Shown here one piece after another: positions 1 to 6,935 of a stretch of 13,263 bases of DNA. The stretch's first letter is position 1. Every line of letters starts with the position of its first letter. This DNA is from Deltaproteobacteria bacterium (lineage in GTDB: Bacteria; Desulfobacterota; Desulfobacteria; Desulfobacterales; Desulfatibacillaceae). The stretch is from positions 1 through 13,263 of the forward strand of contig JAKAGN010000026.1 of assembly GCA_021815525.1 (NCBI GenBank), given 5' to 3'. The notes under the pieces are model-generated. The model saw nothing but the letters and a program-made list of their open reading frames with translations, was not told the DNA's origin and ran no database searches. The position numbers were made by a program, and so were the translations under genes.

Positions 1-1
1 G

Positions 2-901
2 GTGCTCCAGGAAGCGGAGCTTCACGCCGGGAGCAAGGTGCCCGTCCTCATAACCGGCGAGTCCGGCACGGGCAAGGAGCTGCTGGCGCGCGCCATTCAC
101 GGAGCCAGCAGCCGGGCCGGCAAGCCCTTCACCGCCATCAACATGGCCTCCCTCGCCTCCACCCTCTTCGACGCGGAGTTCTTCGGCCACACCAAGGGGG
201 CCTTCACCGGCGCGCAGGCCGAGCGCAAGGGCTACCTTGAAACATCCGACAAGGGCACCCTCTTCCTGGACGAGATAGGGCACCTTCCCCAGGACCTGCA
301 GGGAAAGCTTTTGCGGGTCTTTCAGGAGGGCGAGTACATGAAGCTGGGGACGAGCCGCGTGATGAAGGCCGACATCCGCTTCATAGCCGCCACCAACGCG
401 GACCTGACGGCCCTCGTGGAGGAGGGCGGGTTCCGGAAGGACCTTTACTACCGGCTGAAGGGGGCCTGGCTTCACCTGCCCCCCCTGCGGGAGCGGCTGG
501 AGGACGTTCCGCTCCTCGCCGCCCGTTTTTTGGATGAGGCCGGCCCGCAGGCGGCGGAAAAAGGCGTCACCCAGGAGGCCATGAGCCTCCTTCTGGCCTA
601 CCATTATCCGGGAAACGTGCGGGAGCTGAAATCCATCCTGGCCGCGGCCCTTAACCTGGCCCGGGGGCAGAGGATAGGCCCGGAGAGCCTTCCCTCCTAC
701 GTGCGGGAAACGGTCCGGACCGTCCCGCCCCAGCGGATCCGGCCGGCGGACTCCCCGGCGGCCAGCCTCGCGGAGGTGGAAAAGGCCCACATCGTCTCGG
801 TTTTCGAGAAGAGCGGCCGCAACAAGATGCAGACCGCCCGCCTTCTGGACATAGGCCTCAACACCTTGAGGCGCAAGCTCAAGACCTACGGGCTCGATTG
901 A
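2..901 (+). CDS. Sigma-54-dependent transcriptional activator (NtrC family), 5'-truncated
   Basis: This is the C-terminal 299 residues of an enhancer-binding protein that uses ATP hydrolysis to open sigma-54 RNA polymerase promoters. The reading frame is already open at the window edge, and the AAA+ core begins only a few residues before Walker A. The GTG at position 2 is therefore almost certainly internal, and an N-terminal sensory domain (often a receiver) is missing. Visible motifs, numbered from position 2, are Walker A GESGTGKE (19-26), the sigma-54-contacting loop GAFTGA (66-71), Walker B GTLFLDEI (85-92), the arginine-finger region FRKDLYYRL, and the conserved PPLRERLEDVPLL and YPGNVRELKS stretches. 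The last ~45 residues are a Fis-type helix-turn-helix (NKMQTARLLDIGLNTLRRKL). Two sigma-54 promoters lie downstream in the same cluster, so these are its plausible targets; that link is inference. The family assignment is very secure. Confidence 0.96.
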   Translation: MLQEAELHAGSKVPVLITGESGTGKELLARAIHGASSRAGKPFTAINMASLASTLFDAEFFGHTKGAFTGAQAERKGYLETSDKGTLFLDEIGHLPQDLQGKLLRVFQEGEYMKLGTSRVMKADIRFIAATNADLTALVEEGGFRKDLYYRLKGAWLHLPPLRERLEDVPLLAARFLDEAGPQAAEKGVTQEAMSLLLAYHYPGNVRELKSILAAALNLARGQRIGPESLPSYVRETVRTVPPQRIRPADSPAASLAEVEKAHIVSVFEKSGRNKMQTARLLDIGLNTLRRKLKTYGLD

Positions 902-910
902 CGCCCGCGC

Positions 911-936
911 GCCGTTCTGGACCGTTCCAAAACGGC
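911..936. promoter_or_regulatory. Inverted repeat, candidate upstream activator site
   Basis: The arms CCGTTCTGGA (912-921) and TCCAAAACGG (926-935) pair at 9 of 10 positions around a 4-nt spacer, and one further G-C pair closes the ends. No T-run follows, so it is a poor intrinsic terminator. Its centre lies about 120 bp upstream of the sigma-54 promoter at 1043, a usual distance for an enhancer bound by an NtrC-type activator. Its core (915-932) matches 15 of 18 bases of a second palindrome at 8609-8626. An mRNA 3'-end hairpin for the activator gene is the alternative. Confidence 0.5.
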
Positions 937-1042
937 ACGTGGCCGAATCGGATGGGCGGTTCCGCTTCCGCCGGCGGCGTCGCGGCGGGGCGGGGGGAAA
1001 GCCCCTTGGCCCGCGCCGGTTTTCCCGCCCTCCCGCTGTTTT

Positions 1043-1058
1043 TGGCACGGTGCTTGCT
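1043..1058 (+). promoter_or_regulatory. Sigma-54 (-24/-12) promoter of the REC-kinase operon
   Basis: TGGCAC, a 5-nt spacer GGTGC, and TTGCT match the sigma-54 consensus TGGCAC-N5-TTGCW at every defined position, with GG and GC separated by the required 10 nt. Transcription would start near 1069, giving a leader of about 87 nt before the ATG at 1156. It would drive the 1156-3882 genes and would need an activator such as the one encoded just upstream. Confidence 0.88.
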
Positions 1059-1155
1059 GGAAAACGTCGGGACCCCGTTTCCTTGCGGCAATCGCCGGAA
1101 ATCGGAAGACGGGTGGATTTTTCAGGCCTTTTCCGGGCCCTCAAGGAGCCGGTTT

Positions 1156-2208
1156 ATGAACGTTCTCATCGTGGATGACGAAAAGGTGCAGATCGAGACC
1201 CTGCGGAGGGGGCTTCGCAGCAAGGGGCACAAGGTGTTCTCGGCCCTCTCGGTGGAGGAGGCCCTGGCCCAGCTCGATGAAAGGCGCCAGGAGATCGATT
1301 TCGTCATCACCGACTACCTCTTAGACGGCGACGACGGCCTCTCGCTTCTGCGCAAGGTCCGGGAAAAACACGGAAAGCTTCCGGTCATCATGATGACGGC
1401 TTACGGGGAGAAGAAGGTCTTGATCGACGCCCTGCGGAACGGCTGCAACGGCTTCCTGGAAAAGCCCTTCACCCTGGAGGACCTCACGACGGAGCTGGCC
1501 CGGGTGCAGATGAGCATCATCCAGAACACGCCGTCCTACCGCATCGAGGAGATACTTCCCTACCTGGTCCACCAGGTGAACAACCCCTTGAACGCCATCA
1601 TGGCCTCGGCGTATCTGGCCATGAACAAGCCCTACGAGAGGGATTCCCTGCGCGGCTACATGGAGCACATCATAGCGGCCATAAGCAACATCAAGGACAT
1701 CAACAAGAAGATCGGCCTGCTTTCGCGCCCTCCGGAGGAAAACCTGGAGCGCGTGGAGCTTCGGGCCCTGGTGGAGCGCTGCGCCTTGATGTTCGAGGAG
1801 CTTCTGGCCCTAAAGGCCGTGAGCTTCGCCGGCGTGGAGGCCGCGGACGGGGACTTCGCGGTCAGCGGCAACGCCTTCGAGCTGGAGCAGGTCTTCAAGA
1901 ACCTGATTTTAAACGGTATCGACTCCATGGACGGCTGCCTCCGGAAGATTCTTTCCATCTCCGTGTCCCGCCTTCCCGACAGATCGGAGGCGGTGGTGGT
2001 GGTGCGCGACACGGGCTGCGGCATAGCGCCCGATCATCTTGACAAAATTTTCAATCAGTATTTTACCACCAAGGAACAGGGGACGGGCCTCGGGCTCCAC
2101 GTGGTGAAAAGCATAGTGGAAAAGCACGGCGGCGCCGTCCGGGTGGAAAGCGGGATGGGCGGGGGCGCCGTCTTCACCGTCACGCTGCCGCTCGCGCCCC
2201 ATGCGTGA
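1156..2208 (+). CDS. Hybrid response regulator / histidine kinase (REC-HisKA-HATPase)
   Basis: This is a soluble two-component protein of 350 residues. The N-terminal receiver domain (1-120) has acidic residues D7 and D8, phospho-acceptor D53, T81 and K103. A kinase core follows: the H-box VHQVNNPLN has phospho-accepting His at 139, the N-box lies around 249-256, the G1 box DTGCGIA at 285-291, and the G2 box GTGLGL at 309-314. There is no membrane segment, PAS domain or DNA-binding output. It is therefore a cytoplasmic kinase whose activity could be set by receiver phosphorylation, with its output passed to another protein, perhaps the receiver protein encoded next. The ATG at 1156 is preceded by AAGGAG at 1143-1148, a good ribosome site. 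An upstream in-frame TTG at 898 was not used because it would place the sigma-54 promoter inside the gene. Domain calls are secure; the partner is inferred. Confidence 0.93.
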   Translation: MNVLIVDDEKVQIETLRRGLRSKGHKVFSALSVEEALAQLDERRQEIDFVITDYLLDGDDGLSLLRKVREKHGKLPVIMMTAYGEKKVLIDALRNGCNGFLEKPFTLEDLTTELARVQMSIIQNTPSYRIEEILPYLVHQVNNPLNAIMASAYLAMNKPYERDSLRGYMEHIIAAISNIKDINKKIGLLSRPPEENLERVELRALVERCALMFEELLALKAVSFAGVEAADGDFAVSGNAFELEQVFKNLILNGIDSMDGCLRKILSISVSRLPDRSEAVVVVRDTGCGIAPDHLDKIFNQYFTTKEQGTGLGLHVVKSIVEKHGGAVRVESGMGGGAVFTVTLPLAPHA

Positions 2209-2216
2209 CGATGTTT

Positions 2217-2241
2217 CCGCCAGGGCCGCCGGCCCGGGCGG
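2217..2241 (+). other. GC-rich hairpin between two operon genes
   Basis: The bases 2217-2227 pair with 2231-2241 around a GCC loop, making a stem of 11 positions with one A-G mismatch and otherwise G-C pairs. No T-run follows, so it is not a standard terminator. It lies just after the stop codon of the REC-kinase gene and 52 nt before the next start. It may protect a processed 3' end or tune translation of the next gene; that role is inference. Confidence 0.5.
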
Positions 2242-2293
2242 CGCGGTTTGAGGCAAGGGGCGGGCATTTCAGATCCGGTGAAGGGCGCGCGTC

Positions 2294-3448
2294 ATGGACA
2301 ACGTGCTCATCGTGGAAGACGAGCCGCGGTTCCTGTACTTCCTGGAGGAAGCGCTGGAGGAGTTTTCGGGCCAGTTCGCGGTGCTCACCGCCGGAAACGG
2401 CGAGGACGCGCTGGCGGTCCTGGCCGCAAAGCCCGTGTCCGTGCTGGTCACGGATCTGAACATGCCCAAGCTGGACGGCTTCGGGCTGCTGGCCCGCGTC
2501 AACGAGCGCTACCCGGACCTGCCCGTCATCGTCATGACGGGCTACGCCCGCCCCGACATACGCGGCAGGCTCCCGCGCGACCTCGTCTCCTTCCTGGAAA
2601 AGCCCTTCACGCCCGACAAGCTGGCCCAGGCCATCCAGTCCGCCCTGGTCCGGGACGCTCCCGAGGGAACGGTCAGGGGCATAAGCCTCGCCAGCTTCGT
2701 TCAGCTCATCGGCATGGAGCAGAAGACCTGCCTCCTCGAGGTCACGGCCCCGGGCCGGCCCAAGGGGATACTCTACTTCGAGAAGGGCGTCCCCTTCGAC
2801 GCCGTGTTCGGGTCCCTGACCGGGCAGGAGGCGGCCTTCGCCGTCATCGGCCTGGAAAACGCCGGCATCCGCTTTCTCAAACCCCCGGCGCGCAAGGTTA
2901 AGCGGCGCATCTCCGTGAGCCTCGCCAACCTGGTTCTCGAAGCCACCAGGGTCAAGGATGAAGGGGCTCCGGAGCCGCCCGACGACGACGATGACGATTC
3001 CGGCGGGTTTTCGCCCGCTTTTTCGGCGGAGGATGAGCCGGACCTGTTCGGCGATCCGGACGCGCCCGACGACGGGGAGACCTTCGACGGGCTGGTGGCC
3101 GCCCTGGCCGCCGTTCCGGGCTGCCGGGCCGCGGCGCTTCTGAACAGGGCGGGCAGCGTCCTGGGGCGCTCGTCCGCCGATCCGGACCTTAACATGGACC
3201 GGATCGCCTTGGCCGCCGGGGAGACCCTCCTCGCGGCCCGGGAGGTGGCCCGCGCCCTTGGGGCGGGCGGCTGCTCGGAGCTTTCCCTGCGTATGCCCGA
3301 GGGCTTGCCGGAGGTCATGGTGTACGTGGCCGGCGGGAGCGCCGATTTTTCCGTGGTGGCCGTTCTTTCGCCCGAGGCGGACCCGGATCGGGTCCGGAGG
3401 GAGCTGGAGACGCTTCTGGCCGATCTTTTCGGCCGCCACGACCTTTGA
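2294..3448 (+). CDS. REC-PATAN (DUF4388)-Roadblock/LC7-like signalling protein
   Basis: This 384-residue soluble protein has three modules. Residues 1-120 are a receiver domain with E8, D9, phospho-acceptor D54, T82 and K103. Residues ~125-222 fit the PATAN/DUF4388 family (GILYFEKGVPFDA; ISVSLANLVLEATRV). A disordered acidic linker with six consecutive Asp residues follows. Residues ~262-382 resemble a Roadblock/LC7 domain (LVAALAAVPGCRAAALLNRAGSVLG, then a helix and a beta-strand-rich end). In cyanobacteria, PATAN-receiver proteins act in phototaxis by contacting type IV pilus motor components. Roadblock proteins such as MglB regulate small GTPases in gliding bacteria. The combination suggests a phosphorylation-controlled scaffold or regulator in motility or polarity, which is inference. 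The ATG at 2294 is preceded by GTGAAGGG at a plausible distance. It is co-directional with the kinase upstream and may receive phosphate from it. The REC and PATAN calls are firm; Roadblock is good but less certain. Confidence 0.88.
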   Translation: MDNVLIVEDEPRFLYFLEEALEEFSGQFAVLTAGNGEDALAVLAAKPVSVLVTDLNMPKLDGFGLLARVNERYPDLPVIVMTGYARPDIRGRLPRDLVSFLEKPFTPDKLAQAIQSALVRDAPEGTVRGISLASFVQLIGMEQKTCLLEVTAPGRPKGILYFEKGVPFDAVFGSLTGQEAAFAVIGLENAGIRFLKPPARKVKRRISVSLANLVLEATRVKDEGAPEPPDDDDDDSGGFSPAFSAEDEPDLFGDPDAPDDGETFDGLVAALAAVPGCRAAALLNRAGSVLGRSSADPDLNMDRIALAAGETLLAAREVARALGAGGCSELSLRMPEGLPEVMVYVAGGSADFSVVAVLSPEADPDRVRRELETLLADLFGRHDL

Positions 3449-3477
3449 GCCCCAAGGGGCCGAACGGGAAAGAAATC

Positions 3478-3882
3478 ATGACCCAGGAAGACCCGCCGGC
3501 GGAGCAGCGCCGCTATCCGCGGATTCCCAAGGACATCGCGGTGGAGGTCCAGCCGCTCACCTACCCCCCTCCCAAGGACCCGGCGGAAACCGCCCGCAGC
3601 AAGGACATAAGCCGCGGCGGCATCTGCTTCCTCTCGGAAACCCCCCACGAGCCCGGAAGCGTCTTGAATCTCAAGATAGACTTGAAGGGGCTTGCCGGCT
3701 ACAAGCGGCCCCATTCGCGCCTCGTGGACCTCTCGGACGCCCAGCCCCTCACCGCCATAGGAGAGGTGGCCTGGTGCCGGCCCTCCGCCCATGACTCCTC
3801 CCTCTACGACGTGGGCATACGCTTCGTGAACATCTACGAGGACGACGAGAGGGCCCTGGTCCGCTACCTCAAAGACCTCTGA
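3478..3882 (+). CDS. PilZ-domain (c-di-GMP-binding) protein
   Basis: This is a single-domain protein of 134 residues. The two hallmark cyclic-di-GMP-binding motifs are intact: the RxxxR motif (R11 and R15, in RRYPR) and the D/NxSxxG motif (D43, S45, G48, in DISRGG). The rest fits the PilZ beta-barrel and ends in the usual C-terminal helix. It should act as a cytoplasmic c-di-GMP receptor that relays the messenger level to a partner. The partner is not shown, but the cluster context (chemosensory and PATAN proteins) favours motility or surface behaviour. The ATG at 3478 is used. An in-frame TTG at 3445 overlaps the preceding stop codon but would add eleven low-complexity residues before the conserved region. 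It is the last gene of the 1156-3882 unit, and a long palindrome starts at the base right after its stop codon. Confidence 0.92.
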   Translation: MTQEDPPAEQRRYPRIPKDIAVEVQPLTYPPPKDPAETARSKDISRGGICFLSETPHEPGSVLNLKIDLKGLAGYKRPHSRLVDLSDAQPLTAIGEVAWCRPSAHDSSLYDVGIRFVNIYEDDERALVRYLKDL

Positions 3883-4046
3883 AAATCCCGCCGAAAAACG
3901 CGATCCGCTTCGTTGTGCCTCGTCTTGCGCTCGGTCACGAAAATTACCCGGGGTCCCCAAGAAATCGCAGATTTCTTGGGGTGGAAATACGCTCCCTTCG
4001 CGCGCGACTCGCACGCCTTGCGGCTCATCGTTTTTCGGCGGGATTT
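3883..4046. repeat. 164-bp imperfect palindrome with perfect 18-bp terminal arms
   Basis: The left end AAATCCCGCCGAAAAACG (3883-3900) is the exact reverse complement of the right end (4029-4046). Near the centre is a second perfect inverted repeat at 3955-3981. The two are almost concentric, with centres about 3.5 bp apart. The flanks between them pair only weakly. Pairing fails immediately outside both arms, so the boundaries are sharp, and I see no target-site duplication. It fits a miniature inverted-repeat or REP/BIME-like element; a long transcribed hairpin ending the PilZ operon is the alternative. There is no transposase. Confidence 0.75.
3955..3981. terminator. Central 12-bp perfect hairpin, possible transcription end
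   Basis: CCCCAAGAAATC (3955-3966) and GATTTCTTGGGG (3970-3981) pair perfectly around a GCA loop. It is the core of the larger palindrome and lies about 75 nt after the PilZ stop codon. No T-run follows directly, so terminator activity is uncertain. It could act in both directions or serve only as the fold centre of the element. Confidence 0.45.
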
Positions 4047-4098
4047 GGATCGAGCCTTTCCGCCCGGCCGTGTTTCGCCTTTTGCTCCGTTTTCCGCC

Positions 4099-4133
4099 GA
4101 CCATTCCAATTTAAGCCATGCCATTTTGGACCG
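4099..4133. promoter_or_regulatory. Paired half-sites resembling the shared palindrome
   Basis: GACCATTCCAA (4099-4109) matches the right half of the 915-932 palindrome at 10 of 11 positions. TTTTGGACCG (4124-4133) matches the left half at 9 of 10. Here the two halves are reversed in order and about 14 nt apart. They lie about 165-195 bp upstream of the sigma-54 promoter at 4296, within the normal range for an enhancer. Evidence is limited to base matching. Confidence 0.33.
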
Positions 4134-4247
4134 CCTCATTCCGGGAGGCCGGCCCGCCTGCGTGCCCGCGTTGCGGCATCGGGCCGCCGTTCGCCCTCCG
4201 CCGTTGCCGCGCCACGGGCTCCCGTTCTTTCAGGAGGGGGCTGCTTT

Positions 4248-4287
4248 CGTATATTTATCAATTAAATTCAGTATGTTATCTTTTAGG
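4248..4287 (+). promoter_or_regulatory. AT-rich patch with a possible IHF site
   Basis: About 40 bases are strongly A/T in an otherwise very GC-rich window. TATCAA at 4256-4261 followed by ATT after 4 nt is a near match to the IHF consensus WATCAA-N4-TTR. The patch sits between the candidate enhancer half-sites and the sigma-54 promoter, where IHF-type DNA bending commonly assists activators. The match is imperfect, so a simple flexible or intrinsically bent segment is equally possible. Confidence 0.3.
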
Positions 4288-4295
4288 GAAATTCT

Positions 4296-4311
4296 TGGCC
4301 CGCCTTTTGCA
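4296..4311 (+). promoter_or_regulatory. Sigma-54 (-24/-12) promoter of the chemoreceptor gene
   Basis: TGGCCC, a 5-nt spacer GCCTT, and TTGCA match TGGCAC-N5-TTGCW with one mismatch (A to C at the fifth base). The essential GG and GC are 10 nt apart. Transcription would start near 4322, about 90 nt before the ATG at 4413, much like the spacing at the first promoter. It would drive the receptor gene and, by readthrough of the terminator at 6836-6881, perhaps the che genes. Confidence 0.78.
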
Positions 4312-4412
4312 AATTGCCACCTTACGGTTTTCGTCGCGGACGGAAGGAAAGGGCGTGCGCGGTTTTTTGCGGCCCCGGGAAGACTCCAATCAAAAAGGGA
4401 AAGGGTGGGAAC

Positions 4413-6788
4413 ATGCTACTTAAGAACACCAGTCTTCGAACAAAGTTGATCGGCGGCTTCGTCGCGGTTCTCGTGCTCCTCGTGGCCGTCGCCGGCGTTT
4501 ACCAGTACGCCCTGTCCAAATCCACGGCGGACCTTTTCGAGCTCGTGCGGCACGAGATCAACATCCGTTATTACTCCATGCGGCTTTCGGTCAACGCCCT
4601 CGAGATGCGGCGCCACGAGAAGGACTTCATCGTGCGCAAGGACACCCAGTACGCGGATCAGCACAAGGATTCCGAAAAGGCTTTCAACGATGACATGGCC
4701 TACATGAAGGACCTCCTGGTCCGGGCCGAGAAACCGAAGCTGGAGATCACCCGCCAGGCCGTTGAGGACAACATGGCCGCCTACAACAAGGCCTTCGGGG
4801 CGGTGGTGGACTCCATGACCAGGATGGGCCTCAAGACCGGCGAGGGGCTCTTGGGTGAAATGGAGGCCACGGCCCGCGCCATGACGGACGGAATGCTCGG
4901 AGCCGGGGGCGCCGACATGGCCGGGACCTCCGCCGGAGTATTGAAGGCCGACGTCTTCCTTCTCCGTATGCGCCGCGCCGAGAAGAACTTCGTCATACGC
5001 AAGGACGACAAGTACGCCGCCGAGGTCCATGACTTCGCCAAGAAAATGTCCGCAAGCCTCGGCGAATCCGGGCTCCCCGCCGAGAGGGTGGACGCCATAA
5101 GGAAGCAGCTTGCCGATTACGAGAAGCTTTTCGACGGTGTGGCGGCCGAACAGACCGCCATTGCCGAAAACATCAAGACCATGCACAACATTTACGCCAA
5201 GGTCGAGCCCTCTTTGAACGACATGAGGAAGTCGGCCGAGGAAGACGCCAAGGCCGTTCAGGACCAGACCCGGTCCGACGTCACCAGGTACTCCTTCATG
5301 GCCGGCGCGATGGCCCTCGTAGGCCTTTTGATCACGGCTTTCCTCATCGCCCTCGTGGTGGGCATCACCCGCATGATCGTGAAAATCGCCGGCGTCATCC
5401 GCGAGGTGGCCCAGGAGCGCGACTTCACCGGCAAGATCCCCGTGGAGTCGGGCGACGAGATCGGCGGCATGGCCGAGGAGATGAACACCCTGATAGGGAT
5501 GCTTGATAACGCCCTGGGCGTGGTGGAGGAGTCGGCCACCAACGTCAAGGATCACGCCCACGACGTGGCCCAGCGGGCCGCCGCCAACAGGGAGCGCGCC
5601 GCCAAGGAAGCCGAGCGCGCCCAGGAGGTGCAGAACACGGTGGCCGAGATGGGGCAGACCGCGGGCGAGGTGGCAGGGGCGAGCCAGGCCCAGAAGAACG
5701 CAGCCGAGGAGTCCATGAAGAGCATCGAGGGCTTGGTCAAGGTTCTCGGGCAGGTCGTCGAATCCTCCAAGGTGCAGACCGCCGAGGCCGCCGTGGCCGC
5801 CGACCGCGTGAGCGCCATGGGCGAGACCGGCGGGCGCGTGGTGGCCACGGCCCAGAAGCAGGGCCAGGAGGTGGTGGGCGTCAACAAGGCGCTCTCCGAG
5901 ATCGAGACCTCGGTGGGCGAGCTCACCCAGGCGGCCTCGCGCGCCATCAAGCACGGCCAGGACGTTCTGGACGCCGCCAACCTGGGCCGCGACTCGGTGA
6001 ACGCCACCGTGGAAGGCATGAAGTCCATCTCCGAGTCCTCCAGCCAGATATCCGAGATCATCCAGGTCATCACCGAGATCGCCGAGAAAACCGACCTCCT
6101 GGCCTTGAACGCCGCCATCGAGGCCGCCCGCGCCGGCGCGCACGGCAAGGGCTTCGCGGTGGTGGCCGACGAGGTGGGCAAGCTGGCCCAGCGCTCAAGC
6201 GAGGCCGCCAAGGAGATCACCACCCTCATAAAGAACTCCGCCGTGCGCGTGGAGCAGGGCTCCCAGCTCTCCGACCGTTCGGCCCAGGCGCTGGCCCGGA
6301 TCGCCGAAGGCGGCCGGGTCAACATGGACGCCATCGTGGAGATGGGCGGCGTCGCCGAGCGTCTCGCCGCCGGAACCCGCCGCGTGAACGCCATGATGCA
6401 GGACTTGAACGCCCTGGCCCAGGAGATCGGGACCATCGCCGGCGCCCAGGGCGAACGCCGCAGGGCCGCCGAGCAGGCCCTGGCCAACCTCACCGAAAAG
6501 GCCAAGAGCATCGCCGAGCTTTCCGCGAGGATGGACGAGGCGGCCCGCTCGGTTTCCCGCGAGATGGGCGGAATCGTTTCGCGCACCGCCCAGATGGAGC
6601 AGCTGACCGGCCAGCAGGCCCAGCGGTCCCGCCGGCTCATCAACTACTCCACCGAGTCCCTGGACGCTGCCAGGAAAACCGTGGAAGGCGCCGGAAACGT
6701 CGTGAAGATCACGGGCGAGCTCCAGGAGCTTTCCGTGGGCCTGAGCGCCCAGGTGGATCAGTTCAAGGTGTCGGCCAAGAAGAAGTAG
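4413..6788 (+). CDS. Methyl-accepting chemotaxis protein with bimodular helical sensor
   Basis: This 791-residue transmembrane chemoreceptor has TM1 at ~12-30, a periplasmic helical sensor at ~31-292, TM2 at ~295-318 and HAMP at ~318-375. A long coiled-coil signalling domain follows, with the kinase-controlling tip around 558-590 (EKTDLLALNAAIEAARAGAH). The sensor holds two copies of one motif 121 residues apart: RRHEKDFIVRKD (66-77) and RRAEKNFVIRKD (187-198). This is as expected for an HBM-type bimodular domain, a family that includes organic-acid sensors such as McpS; the ligand here is unknown. About 195-220 residues lie on each side of the tip, clearly longer than in E. coli receptors (about 125). 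The C-terminus ends VSAKKK, with no NWETF-like CheR-docking pentapeptide. The ATG at 4413 follows a purine-rich GGGTGGGA ribosome site; an in-frame TTG at 4314 falls inside the predicted leader. A sigma-54 promoter precedes it and a terminator follows. Confidence 0.95.
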   Translation: MLLKNTSLRTKLIGGFVAVLVLLVAVAGVYQYALSKSTADLFELVRHEINIRYYSMRLSVNALEMRRHEKDFIVRKDTQYADQHKDSEKAFNDDMAYMKDLLVRAEKPKLEITRQAVEDNMAAYNKAFGAVVDSMTRMGLKTGEGLLGEMEATARAMTDGMLGAGGADMAGTSAGVLKADVFLLRMRRAEKNFVIRKDDKYAAEVHDFAKKMSASLGESGLPAERVDAIRKQLADYEKLFDGVAAEQTAIAENIKTMHNIYAKVEPSLNDMRKSAEEDAKAVQDQTRSDVTRYSFMAGAMALVGLLITAFLIALVVGITRMIVKIAGVIREVAQERDFTGKIPVESGDEIGGMAEEMNTLIGMLDNALGVVEESATNVKDHAHDVAQRAAANRERAAKEAERAQEVQNTVAEMGQTAGEVAGASQAQKNAAEESMKSIEGLVKVLGQVVESSKVQTAEAAVAADRVSAMGETGGRVVATAQKQGQEVVGVNKALSEIETSVGELTQAASRAIKHGQDVLDAANLGRDSVNATVEGMKSISESSSQISEIIQVITEIAEKTDLLALNAAIEAARAGAHGKGFAVVADEVGKLAQRSSEAAKEITTLIKNSAVRVEQGSQLSDRSAQALARIAEGGRVNMDAIVEMGGVAERLAAGTRRVNAMMQDLNALAQEIGTIAGAQGERRRAAEQALANLTEKAKSIAELSARMDEAARSVSREMGGIVSRTAQMEQLTGQQAQRSRRLINYSTESLDAARKTVEGAGNVVKITGELQELSVGLSAQVDQFKVSAKKK

Positions 6789-6835
6789 GCGTTGCGATTC
6801 CGGCCGCTGGTCCTCCCGGCGGACCCCGCGGCCGG

Positions 6836-6881
6836 GGGGCGCTCCCTTTTTCCCATCCCCCTCGAAGGGAGCGCCCCTTTT
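6836..6881 (+). terminator. Intrinsic terminator after the chemoreceptor gene
   Basis: GGGGCGCTCCCTT (6836-6848) pairs perfectly with AAGGGAGCGCCCC (6865-6877) to give a 13-bp stem with a 16-nt loop, followed at once by TTTT (6878-6881). It lies 48 nt after the receptor stop codon and 55 nt before the cheW start. It should end most receptor transcripts, leaving partial readthrough or a separate promoter for the genes downstream. Confidence 0.85.
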
Positions 6882-6882
6882 C

Positions 6883-6902
6883 CGCCGCCTTCCGGGGCGG
6901 CG
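6883..6902 (+). other. Small GC hairpin in the cheW leader
   Basis: CGCCGCC (6883-6889) and GGCGGCG (6896-6902) form a perfect 7-bp stem with a 6-nt loop. It starts right after the T-run of the terminator and ends 18 nt before the cheW ribosome site. It may modulate initiation or be incidental in such GC-rich DNA. Confidence 0.35.
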
Positions 6903-6935
6903 CCCGAAAAACCACCTCCCAAGGGAGAAAAGATA

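Larger units (their letters stand above)
3883..4412. other. 530-bp non-coding region before the chemoreceptor gene
   Basis: I found no credible gene here. Open frames across it on both strands lack recognisable domains and run through the palindrome. It holds, in order, the 164-bp palindrome (3883-4046), C/G-rich sequence with half-sites of the shared motif (4099-4133), an AT-rich patch (about 4248-4287), a sigma-54 promoter (4296-4311) and a leader of about 90 nt. The AT-rich patch stands out sharply from the surrounding high-GC sequence. Confidence 0.75.

Noticed and set aside
898..1155. N-terminal extension of the REC-kinase from a TTG overlapping the activator's stop codon
   Set aside because: The extension is low complexity and contains the consensus sigma-54 promoter. 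ATG 1156 has a good ribosome site and begins exactly at the receiver domain.
3950..3958. GGGGTCCCC short palindrome as a separate site
   Set aside because: It overlaps the left arm of the stronger 12-bp hairpin at 3955-3981 and has no independent support.
3913..4449. Open frames across the palindrome region on both strands
   Set aside because: They look alike on the two strands only because the DNA is palindromic. They have no domain, no ribosome site, and overlap the sigma-54 promoter and the receptor start.
6759..6788. Search for a CheR-docking pentapeptide (NWETF type) at the receptor C-terminus
   Set aside because: The protein ends in QFKVSAKKK; no aromatic-acidic pentapeptide is present.
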